From the NCBI RefSeq assembly GCF_001905545.1, contig NZ_LIPD01000012.1:186001-250000 (forward strand): 64,000 nt of DNA, written 5' to 3'. Below are positions 56,262 to 64,000 of this stretch, in pieces. Under the pieces are notes generated by a model that was given only the letters and a program-made list of their open reading frames with translations, made no database searches and was not told the DNA's origin. Every line of letters begins with the position of its first letter. Position 1 is the stretch's first letter. Made by a program: the position numbers and the translations under genes. The stretch comes from Streptomyces sp. CB02056 (lineage in GTDB: Bacteria > Actinomycetota > Actinomycetes > Streptomycetales > Streptomycetaceae).

Positions 56262-57001
56262 CCGTGCTCGGTCAGCCGGCCGGCCAGGTTCTTGGCGGCC
56301 TCCGGCAGCAGCACCCGGCGGCCGTCCGAGACCGCGTTGAGCCCGAACACCTCGGCGTCGGCCCGGTCGGCGAGGATCGCGTCCGGGTAGAGCGCGCGCA
56401 GCACCGAACGGCTGTCGGCGTCGAAGGCCTCCGGGTAGTACATGACGTGGTCGTCGGCGAGCACCGCCAGCGCGGTGTCCAGGTGGTAGAAGCGCGGGTC
56501 GACCAGGGTCAGGCTGACCACCGGGACGCCGAACAGCTCCCCGGCCTCGGCGTGCGCGGCGCGCGAGGTGCGGAAGCCCGTCCCGGCGAGCACCCGGCGG
56601 CCCACCACCAGGTGGTCGCCCTCGCCCTCGTTGACGTGCCCGGCCCGGCGCACCTCGCGGTAGCCGCGCTCGCGGAACCAGGCCAGGTAGGCCTCCGACT
56701 CGGCGGCCCGCTCCGGGTAGCGGAAGGTGGCGACCAGGGCGCGGCCGTCCAGGACGGTGGCGCCGTTGGCGGCGTACACCATGTCGGGCAGGCCGGGCAC
56801 CGGGTCGATCAGCTCGACGGTGTGGCCGAGCCGGCGGTACGTCCAGTAGAGCCGCTCCCACTGGCGCAGGGCGAGCGCGGTGTCGGTGGGCTGGGCGGGG
56901 TCCATCCACGGGTTGATCGCGTAGTCCACGGTGAAGTGCGTCGGCCGGCACATCAGGTAGCGCCGAGGCCGGGCGTGGCGCTCCGGGGTCTGCGTGAGCA
57001 T
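56174..57001 (-). CDS. Dimethylarginine dimethylaminohydrolase-like enzyme
   Basis: The 275-residue protein is a guanidino-group-modifying enzyme of the DDAH type: YLMCRPTHFTVDYAINPWMDP, DMVYAANGATVLDGRALVATFRYPERAAE, GEGDHLVVGRRVLAGTGFRTS, the catalytic DPRFYHLDTAL His, and the nucleophile cysteine in GGGGAKCCTLELRPE close to the C-terminus. DDAH hydrolyses methylated arginines to citrulline and methylamines. Related bacterial enzymes include arginine deiminases and ornithine-forming hydrolases, but the residue pattern favours DDAH. It begins at ATG 57001 and its 3' end overlaps lutC by 88 bp on the opposite strand. Confidence 0.88.
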   Translation of the reverse strand: MLTQTPERHARPRRYLMCRPTHFTVDYAINPWMDPAQPTDTALALRQWERLYWTYRRLGHTVELIDPVPGLPDMVYAANGATVLDGRALVATFRYPERAAESEAYLAWFRERGYREVRRAGHVNEGEGDHLVVGRRVLAGTGFRTSRAAHAEAGELFGVPVVSLTLVDPRFYHLDTALAVLADDHVMYYPEAFDADSRSVLRALYPDAILADRADAEVFGLNAVSDGRRVLLPEAAKNLAGRLTEHGYQPVPVDVSELLKGGGGAKCCTLELRPE

Positions 57002-57335
57002 GGCTCAACCATCCTTGGATCGCGGGGAGTTCGTCGCACGGAGTTCGGGGTTCACGGGGCCGAACACCTTCGTTCCCAAGGCGGCTGCCCCGACGGAACC
57101 GTTCGCACACCCGGGTGGGCGCTCCCAGCGGTCGCACGCCCCCGCGCACCCGGCGCAGGCACCGGCGCACCGACCCTCCGGCGTCGGCCGGCGGACCGCG
57201 CCACCGGCGGGCCCGGCGCCTCGGGTCGTCCGGAGTCCGGCCGGAGTTCCGCCCGGACGCCCCGGGGGTAGACAGCATCCGAGTGGACGGCGGACCGGCA
57301 GTCGGGGGCAGGCGTTGGGGAACGACGACCGAGAC
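57002..57335. other. Divergent region between DDAH and the membrane protein
   Basis: No gene is supported in 334 bases. The DDAH side (57002-57060) has mild AT enrichment and should carry its promoter. The plus-strand gene may start earlier at TTG 57315, which would change the right edge. Confidence 0.45.
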
Positions 57336-58061
57336 GTGAACGCCACGAGCCGGATCGGCGAGAGCACCATCCACGGCAACGTGGTCCAGGCCGGCGTGGC
57401 CAACATCCATCCTCCCCAGCCGCCGCCACCCGATCGGCGGGCCCTCTGGATCGGCCTGCTGCTCCTCGGGGCACTGGTGGGCCTCGGGTCGGGCCTGCTG
57501 CTCGTCCGGGGGCAGCTCTCGGGCGCGGACCTGGCCCGGGACGGCCGATCGCCGTCGCCCCCCGTCTCCTCCGCGTCGCCGGGTTCCCCACCGGCTCCCT
57601 CGCCTCCGGAGCCCGTGCTGCCTCCGGAGCCGACCCCGGCCCCGAGCCCGGCACCCGCGTCCGGACCGGTGTCCGTGCCGGTCCAGTGGCAGGGACAGCT
57701 CACCCTCGACACCGGCATGACCAGCGGGCGGATGATCTGGGGATACGGGCTCGACTCGGTGCCGCCGGGGACCTCGCCCACCGGAGACCTCAGGCTCCAA
57801 TGCGTCGGCGGGTGCGAACAGAACCAGGTCACGGGCCAGGCGGTCATCCCCTGGCCCGGGCCGAACCCACCCAGCCGGGAGGACTGCCGGCACAAGCTCA
57901 ACACCGTCCTCGGGCAGCAGACCGTCACCGTGCGGCCCGGTTCCATGGCGTGTTTCGGGACGGCGAAGATGCGAGTCGGGTACTTCACGGCGCGCAGCGT
58001 GGGAAACGACGGCCGGACCACGCTGGACGTGACCGTATGGGAGCTGCCCCCGGGTTCGTAG
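57336..58061 (+). CDS. Single-pass membrane protein with RHIM/BASS-like N-terminus
   Basis: The 241-residue protein begins with SRIGESTIHGNVVQAGVANI. Its GNVVQAG core resembles RHIM-type and bacterial amyloid signalling (BASS) motifs found in actinobacterial NLR-like immune proteins. A single membrane helix follows (about 37-57, ALWIGLLLLGALVGLGSGLLL), then a long Pro/Ser/Glu linker (60-110). The outer domain (about 115-241) has four cysteines (LQCVGGC, EDCRH, MACFG). This predicts a cytoplasmic oligomerising motif coupled to an extracellular domain. No partner gene is seen. GTG 57336 or TTG 57315 are both possible starts. Confidence 0.68.
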   Translation: MNATSRIGESTIHGNVVQAGVANIHPPQPPPPDRRALWIGLLLLGALVGLGSGLLLVRGQLSGADLARDGRSPSPPVSSASPGSPPAPSPPEPVLPPEPTPAPSPAPASGPVSVPVQWQGQLTLDTGMTSGRMIWGYGLDSVPPGTSPTGDLRLQCVGGCEQNQVTGQAVIPWPGPNPPSREDCRHKLNTVLGQQTVTVRPGSMACFGTAKMRVGYFTARSVGNDGRTTLDVTVWELPPGS

Positions 58062-58104
58062 GGCCCACGGGGGCACGTGGTCCATCTCACGTGCCGCCGG
58101 AGTC

Positions 58105-58122
58105 ACCTACGGTGGCGTAGGT
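58105..58122. promoter_or_regulatory. Palindrome ACCTACG-GTGG-CGTAGGT
   Basis: A perfect 7-4-7 palindrome lies 28 bp before the GDSL gene start. The form (CCTACG...CGTAGG) is typical of TetR-family operators in Streptomyces, but no TetR gene is in the window. A second inverted repeat, GGCACGTG/CACGTGCC (58072-58079 and 58088-58095), just upstream probably terminates the preceding gene. Confidence 0.5.
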
Positions 58123-58149
58123 CACTTGATTGGGTGAACTATCTCTTTC

Positions 58150-58932
58150 ATGCCGAATCTCCAGGAGACCCTTGACCTCGATTCGTATGCCGCCATCGGC
58201 GACAGCTTCACCGAGGGTCTGAACGACCCCGGCGTCGACGGCAGGTTCGCCGGCTGGGCCGACCGCCTCGCCGGGATCCTCGCCGACGGGCGCCCGCCGG
58301 GCGCCTTCCGCTACGCCAACCTCGCGGTGCGCGGCCGGCTGCTGGACCAGATCACCGCCGAGCAGGTGCCGCAGGTCCAGCGCCTCCAGCCCGACCTGGT
58401 CACCTTCTGCGCGGGCGGCAACGACATCCTCCGACCGGGCGCCGACCCGGACGAGGTGGCCGAGCGCTTCGAGGCCGCCGTCGTCCAACTCACCGAAAGC
58501 GCCGGGACGGTGCTGATCTGCACCGGCTTCGACACCAAGGACGTGCCGCTGCTGAAGCACCTGCGCGGCAAGATCGCCACCTACAACGGGCACATGCGCG
58601 CCGTCGCCGACCGCAACGGCTGCAAGGTGGCCGACCTTTGGTCGCTGCGCGCGGTGCAGGACCGCCGCGCGTGGAGCGAGGACCGCCTGCACCTGTCCCC
58701 CGAGGGGCACCAGCGGGTCGCCCTGCTGGCCGCCCGCTCGCTGGGCCTGCGCACCGCACAGGACCCGGAGGCCCCGTGGCCGGACGCCCAGGCGCTCACC
58801 CCCGCCGACCAGCGGCGGGAGAACATCCAGTGGGCCCGCGAGTACCTGCTGCCCTGGGTCGGCCGGCGCCTGCGCGGCGAGTCCTCGGGCGACCACGTCG
58901 AGCCCAAGCGGCCGGACCTGCTCCCGCTCTGA
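58150..58932 (+). CDS. SGNH/GDSL-family hydrolase
   Basis: The 260-residue protein has the GDSL block YAAIGDSFTEGLNDPG (Ser in block I), block III AGGNDILRPG, and block V DRLHLSPEGHQRVA with the catalytic Asp/His. SGNH hydrolases act as esterases, lipases or acyl thioesterases. No signal peptide is present, so it is probably cytoplasmic, as in many actinomycete GDSL enzymes of unknown substrate. ATG 58150 lies 88 bp after the preceding membrane protein gene, and the palindrome between them suggests separate control. Confidence 0.9.
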   Translation: MPNLQETLDLDSYAAIGDSFTEGLNDPGVDGRFAGWADRLAGILADGRPPGAFRYANLAVRGRLLDQITAEQVPQVQRLQPDLVTFCAGGNDILRPGADPDEVAERFEAAVVQLTESAGTVLICTGFDTKDVPLLKHLRGKIATYNGHMRAVADRNGCKVADLWSLRAVQDRRAWSEDRLHLSPEGHQRVALLAARSLGLRTAQDPEAPWPDAQALTPADQRRENIQWAREYLLPWVGRRLRGESSGDHVEPKRPDLLPL

Positions 58933-58971
58933 CGGTCCGTCAGGCCGCTCGCCCGGCCCGGGCAGCCGCGT

Positions 58972-59400
58972 TCAGACGGCTCCGCCGGGTGCCGCGACCC
59001 GGGAGGTCCGCAGCACCCGGTGGAGCACCCCGGCGCAGCCCGCGCCGACCAGGTACCAGAGCAGGTCCGGCGGGTTGAAGGTCGAGCCCAACACCAGCCG
59101 GGCCAGGGTGCTGTGCCGCCCCCAGGCGTCCGGCAGTCCGGTCAGCTGGAACAGCTCCACGGCCCAGCTGAGCGCGGCGGCCACGGCGGCGGCCCGGCCG
59201 GGGCGCAGCCTCGGCGCGGCCAGCACGAGCAGGGCGTACAGGAGGACGGTGTAGAGCGCGTCCCCGGCGCACTTGGCGAAGTCCCCGCCGAACACGGCCC
59301 GCACACCCAGCCCGGCCGCCACGGTCAGCACCGCCGCCGACGCGGCCGCCAGGCGCGTGCGCCGAAGCGCCCGGGAACCGCTCCCCCCGAGATCGTTCAC
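58972..59400 (-). CDS. DUF2809 membrane protein
   Basis: The 142-residue protein has about four hydrophobic helices and the DUF2809 pattern VRAVFGGDFAKCAGDALYTVLLYALLVL, SWAVELFQLTGLPDAWGRHSTLARLVLGSTFNPPDLLWYLVGAGCAGVL. Function is unknown, and the family is related to VanZ-type membrane proteins. GTG 59400 has a weak GTGGGGCGG site. It is convergent with the GDSL gene, 39 bp away. Confidence 0.82.
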   Translation of the reverse strand: MNDLGGSGSRALRRTRLAAASAAVLTVAAGLGVRAVFGGDFAKCAGDALYTVLLYALLVLAAPRLRPGRAAAVAAALSWAVELFQLTGLPDAWGRHSTLARLVLGSTFNPPDLLWYLVGAGCAGVLHRVLRTSRVAAPGGAV

Positions 59401-59604
59401 CCGCCCCACGCTACCCCGCGCCCCACGGGCTCCGCCCCGGCCCCGCGCCCCACGCACGCCCCGCCGCCCCCGCACCACCCCCGCGACCCGCAAGCGGACC
59501 CTCCCCTCCCGGAACCACCGCGCCACCCCGTACGTCACTCCCCCCGATGAAACGTCCGCGCAGGTCGCGGGCGGGGCGAGGACCGGAAGGGACGGGCGGG
59601 GACA

Positions 59605-61047
59605 GTGGCGCACGTGGGTGGGGCCGAGGCGGCCGGGTCGGGGTCGGCGGCGGGGCGGGACGAGCGGACCCGGCGCGGGTTCGCGGTGGCCGGGTTCGCC
59701 CCGGCGCAGGACGGCCGGGCGCGGGAGCGCGGCAAGGAGCTGCGGACCCGGGTGCCCCGGGAGCGGCACGCGGAGTTCGCGCCCGCACCCGACCGGCCGA
59801 CGGCCGTGACCGCGCTGGAGGCCTCCAACGCCGGCCGAATAGCCCGGCTGGTGCCGATCCGGGTCGGCCGGATGGCCGCCGGCCCGTTCGCGTTCCTGCG
59901 CGGCTCGGCCGGGCTGATGGCCGCCGACCTCGCGGGCACCCCGGTGACCGGGGTGGGCGCGCAGCTCTGCGGGGACGCGCACGCCGCGAACTTCGGCCTG
60001 TACGGCGACGCGCGCGGCCAGATCGTGCTGGACATCAACGACTTCGACGAGACCGTCCCCGGCCCCTGGGAGTGGGACCTCAAGCGGCTCGCCGCCAGCC
60101 TGGTGCTGGCCGCCCGGGAGGCCGGGGCGAGCGAGACCACCGCGCGCGAGGCCGCCCAGCACGTGGCGGGCTCCTACCGCCGGACGGTGCGCACGCTCGC
60201 CAAGCTGCCCGGGCTGGACGCCTGGAACGCCATCGCGGACGAGCAGCTGGTCTCCTTCGCCGAGGCGCACGACCTCGCCGAGGTGCTGCGCAAGGTCGGC
60301 GCGAAGGCGCTCGGCAACACCAGCGCCCGGTTCGCCGCCCGCAGCACCGCCCGTACCGCGGACGGCGGTTGGCGGTTCACGGCCGCTCCCCCGGTGCTCA
60401 CCGAGGTGACCGACGCGACCGCCCGCGCCGTCGCGCACGCGCTCGGCCCGTACGTCGAGACGGTTCCGGCCGAGGTCCGCACCCTGCTGTCCCGCTACCG
60501 GGTGCAGGACGTGGCGTTCCGGGTGGTGGGCACCGGCAGCGTGGGCACCCGCTCGTACGTGGTACTGCTCACCGACCACCGGGACCAGCCGCTGGTGCTG
60601 CAGGTGAAGGAGGCCCGCCCGTCGGCGCTGCTGCCGTACCTGCCGGCCGGGCCGCGGCCCGCGGCGGACGGGCACGAGGGCCGCCGGGTGGTGCTCGGCC
60701 AGAAGCACATGCAGGTGGTCAGCGACACCCTGCTGGGCTGGACCACGGTCGACGGACTCCCGTACCAGGTGCGGCAGTTCCGCAACCGCAAGGGCAGTGT
60801 CGACCCGGCGGCGCTGCTGCCTGGCCAGCTGGACGACTACGCCCGGATCACCGGCGCCCTGCTGGCCCGGGCACACTCGCACACCGCCGACCCCGGCCTG
60901 CTGGCCGGGTACTGCGGCAAGAGCGAGGCACTGGACGAGGCCGTCGCCGCCTTCGCGGTGGCCTACGCCGACCGCACCGAGGCCGACCACGCCGACCTGC
61001 TGACGGCGGTGCGCAACGGGCGGCTGCCCGTCGAGCACGGCGTCTGA
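59605..61047 (+). CDS. DUF2252 kinase-fold protein
   Basis: The 480-residue protein is a DUF2252 member. It has RFAFLRGSAGLM-type FAFLRGSAGLMAADLAG, a phosphotransferase-like catalytic loop QLCGDAHAANFGLYGD, and a metal-binding LDINDFDETVPGPWEWDLKRLAASL (DFD). The fold resembles aminoglycoside and choline kinases. The substrate is unknown. Members occur widely in actinomycetes, usually singly. The N-terminal 40 residues are polar and may be disordered. GTG 59605 is used; a ribosome site GGGCGGGGAC precedes it. Confidence 0.87.
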   Translation: MAHVGGAEAAGSGSAAGRDERTRRGFAVAGFAPAQDGRARERGKELRTRVPRERHAEFAPAPDRPTAVTALEASNAGRIARLVPIRVGRMAAGPFAFLRGSAGLMAADLAGTPVTGVGAQLCGDAHAANFGLYGDARGQIVLDINDFDETVPGPWEWDLKRLAASLVLAAREAGASETTAREAAQHVAGSYRRTVRTLAKLPGLDAWNAIADEQLVSFAEAHDLAEVLRKVGAKALGNTSARFAARSTARTADGGWRFTAAPPVLTEVTDATARAVAHALGPYVETVPAEVRTLLSRYRVQDVAFRVVGTGSVGTRSYVVLLTDHRDQPLVLQVKEARPSALLPYLPAGPRPAADGHEGRRVVLGQKHMQVVSDTLLGWTTVDGLPYQVRQFRNRKGSVDPAALLPGQLDDYARITGALLARAHSHTADPGLLAGYCGKSEALDEAVAAFAVAYADRTEADHADLLTAVRNGRLPVEHGV

Positions 61048-61106
61048 CCGATCCGCCGCCCGCCCCACCCGGTGTCCGCCTCACTCGACGGCAGCGGCCC
61101 GGCGGC

Positions 61107-61799
61107 TCAGCGGGCCAGGAACGGCGCCACCGCGGCGACGAACCCGGCGGGCCGGGCACCGTGCACCAGGTGCCCGGCCTCGACGGTGACCAGGCGGCAG
61201 TCCGGGATCAGCCGGGCGAGTTCGGCGATCCGCTCCTGCGGGACGTGGCTGGCCGGGCCGCCGGCGACGGCCAGGGTGCGGGCGGTGATCCCGGCCAGCC
61301 CCTCCCGCCAGGCCGGGTCGGGGTCGTCGAGCTGGGCCTTGACCGCCCGGACCGCCGCCCAGTCGAAGTGCACGTCCGGGTCCGGGTCCTCGGCCGGCGC
61401 GCTCGCCGGGCGCGGGTACAGCGCGGGGATCTCCTCCAGGACCAGCCGGTCGATCCGCTCCGGCGCGGCCTGGGCGAGCAGGTAGGCGACGGCGCCGCCC
61501 ATCGAGTGGCCGACCAGGTCGACGCGGGCGAGCCCGAGGGCGTCGAGGAAGGCCAGCACGTCGTCCCGCATCGCCTCCAGCGCGTAGGCGGCGGTGCGGG
61601 CGCTGTCGCCGTGGCCGCGCAGGTCGAGCGCGTACACGTGGTGGCCGGGGGCGAGCTCCGGCAGGACGGTGTCCCAGTCGGCGGCCCGCTCGCCGAGGGC
61701 GTGCAGCAGCACCAGCGGCGGGCCGCCGGGCCGTCCGCTCTCGCGGTAGGCGAGCGTCACCTCGGGCAGGTCCACGGTCCGGGTCCGTACGTCGGTCAT
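61107..61799 (-). CDS. Alpha/beta-fold hydrolase
   Basis: The 230-residue protein has the alpha/beta hydrolase core: LVLLHALGERAADWDTVLPEL, YALDLRGHGDS, nucleophile elbow VDLVGHSMGGAVAYLLA, and the catalytic His in VTVEAGHLVHGARP. It resembles the YcjY/menH-like esterase group, so a substrate cannot be named. ATG 61799 is the usual start; the frame extends only three residues further. It lies 28 bp downstream of the MFS exporter gene on the same strand, so it may be the third gene of an XRE-MFS-hydrolase transcript. Confidence 0.85.
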   Translation of the reverse strand: MTDVRTRTVDLPEVTLAYRESGRPGGPPLVLLHALGERAADWDTVLPELAPGHHVYALDLRGHGDSARTAAYALEAMRDDVLAFLDALGLARVDLVGHSMGGAVAYLLAQAAPERIDRLVLEEIPALYPRPASAPAEDPDPDVHFDWAAVRAVKAQLDDPDPAWREGLAGITARTLAVAGGPASHVPQERIAELARLIPDCRLVTVEAGHLVHGARPAGFVAAVAPFLAR

Positions 61800-61827
61800 G
61801 CCCGCCACGGTACGCGCCGACCACCGC

Positions 61828-63366
61828 CTAGCGGACCGGTGTTCGCCCTCGGCTCATCGCGACCGGTCCGCCGTCGTGCTGCTCGCGGGCCGTGGCGCGG
61901 CCAGCGAACACCGAGGCCAGGACGGCGAGTCCGGCCACCGCGGCGCACACCACGCTCGCCGTCAGGTAGGCGGAGCGGTGCCCGCCGCCGCCGACGGTCT
62001 CCCGCAGGTAGACCCCGGACAGGGCCGAGACCGCGACGGCCGCCGCGATCCGCTGGGCCATCTGCAGGATCGCCCCGCTCACCCCGGCCGCCTCGGCGGG
62101 CGCGTGGCGCAGCACATAGGCCTGGTTGGTGGACCCCATCAGGCCCACCGAGGCGCCGCCGAGCAGTTGCAGCAGGGCCAGCAGCCAGGGCAGCACGGCG
62201 GCGGGCGCCCAGTGCGCGAGCAGTCCGCTGAGCAGCATGGCGAGCGCGGAGCCGACCATTCCGACGGTGACGGTGCGTCGGCCGTAGCGCTGGACGACCC
62301 GCCAGGCGAGCGCGGAGGCCACGCCCATGGCCACGGCGGAGGGCAGCGCGACCAGCGCGGCGCCCATCGGGGAGAGGCCGAGGCCGTCCTGGAGGAACAT
62401 GGTCAGGACCAGCGAGGCGGCGAGCGAGGAGCCGAACTGGGCCATCGCGGTGGCCGTTCCGAGCGCGTACGGCGCGGAGCGGGTGAGGGCCGGGTGGATC
62501 AGCGGGTGGCCGCCGGACCGGGCGTAGCGCCGCTGCCACCAGGCGAGCGCGCCGAGCAGCAGCAGGGCGGCGGCCGCGAAGGCGAGCCAGCCGGTCCAGC
62601 CGGGCGGCCGGACGAAGGGCAGCATCAGGGCCAGGGTGAGCGCCCCGACCAGCAGCAGGCCGAGGACGTCGAGGTCGGCGTTCCGGGCGCTGGGGCGGGG
62701 CTTCGGCAGGTGGCGGGCCGCCAGGGCGACGGTGGCCAGGCCGAAGGGGACGTTGAGCAGGAAGGTCAGCCGCCAGCCGTGCTCGGGGCCGGCCAGGGCC
62801 AGCACCGCGCCGCCGATCGGCGGGCCGAGGGTGAAGGCGAGGCCGCCGGTGACGGCGTACATGCCAAGGGCGCGGGCCCGCAGCTGCCCGTCGAAGACGT
62901 CCTGGAGGGTGCCGATCATCTGGGAGTTGACCAGGCCGGCGCCCACGCCCTGGAGCAGCCGGGCGGCGATCAGCACCCCGGGCTCGGTGGCGGTCGCGGA
63001 GACCAGGCTGACCAGGGTGAACAGGGCGAGGCCGGTGACGAAGAACCACTTGCGGCCCTTGACGTCGCCCAGCCGCCCGCCGGGGATCAGCGCGAGGCCG
63101 AAGGCGAGCGAGTAGCCGGCCACGATCCACTGGAGGTCGGCGGGCCCGGCGTGCAGGGTCTCGCGCAGGGCGGGGATGGAGGTGTTGAGGACGGACTGGT
63201 CGAGCAGCGTGGTGAAGCCGCCCGCGACGCAGACCAGCAGCACCCGGCGCCCGGCGGCGTCGAAGCGCTCCTTGGGTCCCCCGGGCTTCCCGGGTTCCTG
63301 GGGCGCCCCGCCGTTCCCGGGGCTCTCCTCGGGCTCCTTCGCTATCGGCCCGGTGGCGGCGCTCAC
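61828..63366 (-). CDS. DHA2-family MFS exporter (14 TM)
   Basis: The 512-residue protein has the DHA2 features: FTTLLDQSVLNTSIPALRETL, WIVAGYSLAFGLALIPGGRLGDVKGRKWFFVTGL (MFS A motif), LLQGVGAGLVNSQMIG, and GLAFTLGPPIGGAVL (motif C). About fourteen helices are expected, so it is a drug:proton antiporter of the EmrB/QacA branch. A short Pro/Gly/Glu N-terminus precedes the helices. GTG 63366 overlaps the TGA of the XRE-cupin gene (GTGA). The regulator therefore probably controls export of the compound it senses. Confidence 0.9.
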   Translation of the reverse strand: MSAATGPIAKEPEESPGNGGAPQEPGKPGGPKERFDAAGRRVLLVCVAGGFTTLLDQSVLNTSIPALRETLHAGPADLQWIVAGYSLAFGLALIPGGRLGDVKGRKWFFVTGLALFTLVSLVSATATEPGVLIAARLLQGVGAGLVNSQMIGTLQDVFDGQLRARALGMYAVTGGLAFTLGPPIGGAVLALAGPEHGWRLTFLLNVPFGLATVALAARHLPKPRPSARNADLDVLGLLLVGALTLALMLPFVRPPGWTGWLAFAAAALLLLGALAWWQRRYARSGGHPLIHPALTRSAPYALGTATAMAQFGSSLAASLVLTMFLQDGLGLSPMGAALVALPSAVAMGVASALAWRVVQRYGRRTVTVGMVGSALAMLLSGLLAHWAPAAVLPWLLALLQLLGGASVGLMGSTNQAYVLRHAPAEAAGVSGAILQMAQRIAAAVAVSALSGVYLRETVGGGGHRSAYLTASVVCAAVAGLAVLASVFAGRATAREQHDGGPVAMSRGRTPVR

Positions 63367-63926
63367 GGCTCGACCACCACCAGCGCGTACCGGGCCTCGC
63401 CCGGGCCGAGGCTGCGGAAGCGGCTGGTGCTGCCGACGTAGCGCAGGCAGTCGCCGGGGCCGAGCGGCTGCGGCTCACCGTCCACGGTCAGCTCCAGGTT
63501 CCCCTCCAGCAGCCAGAGGTGGTGCTCCCGGCCGGGCGTGCAGGCGCGGTCGTAGGCGATGTCCGCGCCGGCCGGCAGCCGGCCCTCGATGATCTCCGCG
63601 CGCAGCGAGCCGTGCGGCGGCGAGACCGACCGGCGGACGAACCCCGTCGTCCCGTCCCGCCACACCTGCTGCTCCCCGGCCCGCACCAGCCGGGCCGGAC
63701 CGGACTCCACCTCGGCGAGCAGCCGGGACATGGTCCGCCCGTACACGGCGCAGAGCCGCCCGAGCAGCGCGGCCGTCGGACTGACCTCCGCCCGCTCCAC
63801 CCGGGACAGCGTCGACCGGCTGACGTCCGCCAGCCGTGCCAACTCCTCCAAGGTCCACCCGCGTTCCAGCCTCAGCTCGGCGAGTCGTTGTGCCAGCCGC
63901 TCGTCGGCGGCCGCGTCGATTCCCAT
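63363..63926 (-). CDS. XRE-family regulator with C-terminal cupin domain
   Basis: The 187-residue protein has an N-terminal HTH (RLAELRLERGWTLEELARLADVSRSTLSRVERAEVSPTAALLGRLCAVY) and a C-terminal cupin (about 105-187, HHLWLLEGNLELTVDGEPQPLGPGDCLRYVGS). Such XRE-cupin proteins bind small molecules and regulate transport or biosynthesis genes. ATG 63926 lies 7 nt after a TAGCAT -10, so the mRNA is nearly leaderless. GGAT-N5-ATCC (63944-63956) overlaps the promoter and could be its operator. It is coupled to the exporter downstream. Confidence 0.9.
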   Translation of the reverse strand: MGIDAAADERLAQRLAELRLERGWTLEELARLADVSRSTLSRVERAEVSPTAALLGRLCAVYGRTMSRLLAEVESGPARLVRAGEQQVWRDGTTGFVRRSVSPPHGSLRAEIIEGRLPAGADIAYDRACTPGREHHLWLLEGNLELTVDGEPQPLGPGDCLRYVGSTSRFRSLGPGEARYALVVVEP

Positions 63927-63943
63927 ATTCGCGATGCTATCCC

Positions 63944-63956
63944 GGATATGAGATCC
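63944..63956. promoter_or_regulatory. Possible XRE-cupin operator
   Basis: GGATATGAGATCC, an imperfect palindrome GGAT-N5-ATCC, lies just upstream of the TAGCAT -10 hexamer of the XRE-cupin gene (minus strand, 63936-63941). Confidence 0.4.
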
Positions 63957-64000
63957 ACTCACCGGGGTCGGCCCCGGGGCCCCGGGTCGTCGGAAGCCTT

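Noticed and set aside
1..64000. tRNA or rRNA genes, CRISPR arrays, insertion sequences, integrase or att sites
   Set aside because: No cloverleaf with a conserved TTC-arm, no regularly spaced identical repeats of CRISPR length, and no transposase or integrase motifs were recognised on reading both strands.

Overview
The window is a GC-rich (roughly 72-74 %) stretch of chromosome from a filamentous actinomycete, most probably Streptomyces or its sister genus Kitasatospora. The case rests on codon use, a family 2B encapsulin (EshA type), DasR-type operators at chitinase and nagB, a [4Fe-4S] NsrR next to a flavohaemoglobin, a short Rpf, and many small DUF membrane proteins. About 61 genes on both strands are called, mostly single genes or two- to three-gene units. 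No rRNA, tRNA, CRISPR array, transposase, integrase or att site was seen. The mix of secreted hydrolases, regulators and lone stress proteins looks like an accessory or arm-proximal region rather than the ribosomal core.

Layout. 1-4 kb: the 3' end of a P450-terpene synthase fusion, a small membrane protein, an ArsR repressor with its own operator, a secreted protein and a GH3 N-acetylhexosaminidase. 4-9 kb: three regulator/target neighbourhoods, namely MocR divergent from a methyltransferase, and MarR divergent from an EamA exporter followed by an NAD(P)-binding protein. 9-21 kb: secreted enzymes, namely an S33 tripeptidyl aminopeptidase, a lytic transglycosylase, a Tat-exported glycosidase-like protein, a beta-propeller lipoprotein and a large GH18 chitinase, with TerD between them. 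21-27 kb: an extended YidD, a DUF4239 membrane protein, a striking Pro/Thr-repeat protein with a nine-histidine run, and the encapsulin 2B shell. 27-39 kb: a second MocR, a universal stress protein, Rpf, a PPOX-fold protein, AraC, CBS, VOC, a LigD-like polymerase-ligase, a PfpI operon, DUF4328 and GNAT. 39-45.5 kb: a secreted TNT-domain NADase, geranylgeranyl reductase, the ChaA antiporter and a translationally coupled FHA-like protein/Ser-Thr kinase pair in which the kinase carries an extracellular lytic-transglycosylase domain. 45.8-57 kb: nagB with two DasR sites, a YheO-type regulator coupled to an aminotransferase, a secreted YVTN propeller, nsrR-hmp, the coupled lutABC lactate-oxidation operon, and DDAH. 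57-64 kb: a single-pass membrane protein with a prion/RHIM-like N-terminal motif, GDSL hydrolase, DUF2809, DUF2252, alpha/beta hydrolase, and an XRE-cupin regulator coupled to a DHA2 exporter.

How parts work together. Chitinase (19.0 kb), nagB (46.5 kb) and possibly the DUF4328 gene (37.8 kb) share DasR-like palindromes, which would link chitin breakdown to amino-sugar catabolism. The GH3 hexosaminidase, two muralytic-type enzymes (12.0 and 30.2 kb) and the kinase-transglycosylase all concern amino-sugar polymers or the cell wall. NsrR and Hmp form a nitric-oxide response unit with matching operators. Many neighbouring genes overlap by GTGA or ATGA, which indicates translational coupling.

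The best candidates for novelty are the kinase with an outside muralytic-like domain, the encapsulin shell without its usual 2-methylisoborneol cargo genes, the P450-terpene synthase fusion cut by the window edge, the RHIM/BASS-like membrane protein, the secreted TNT protein, and a 19-bp exact-period tandem repeat at 47.4 kb.
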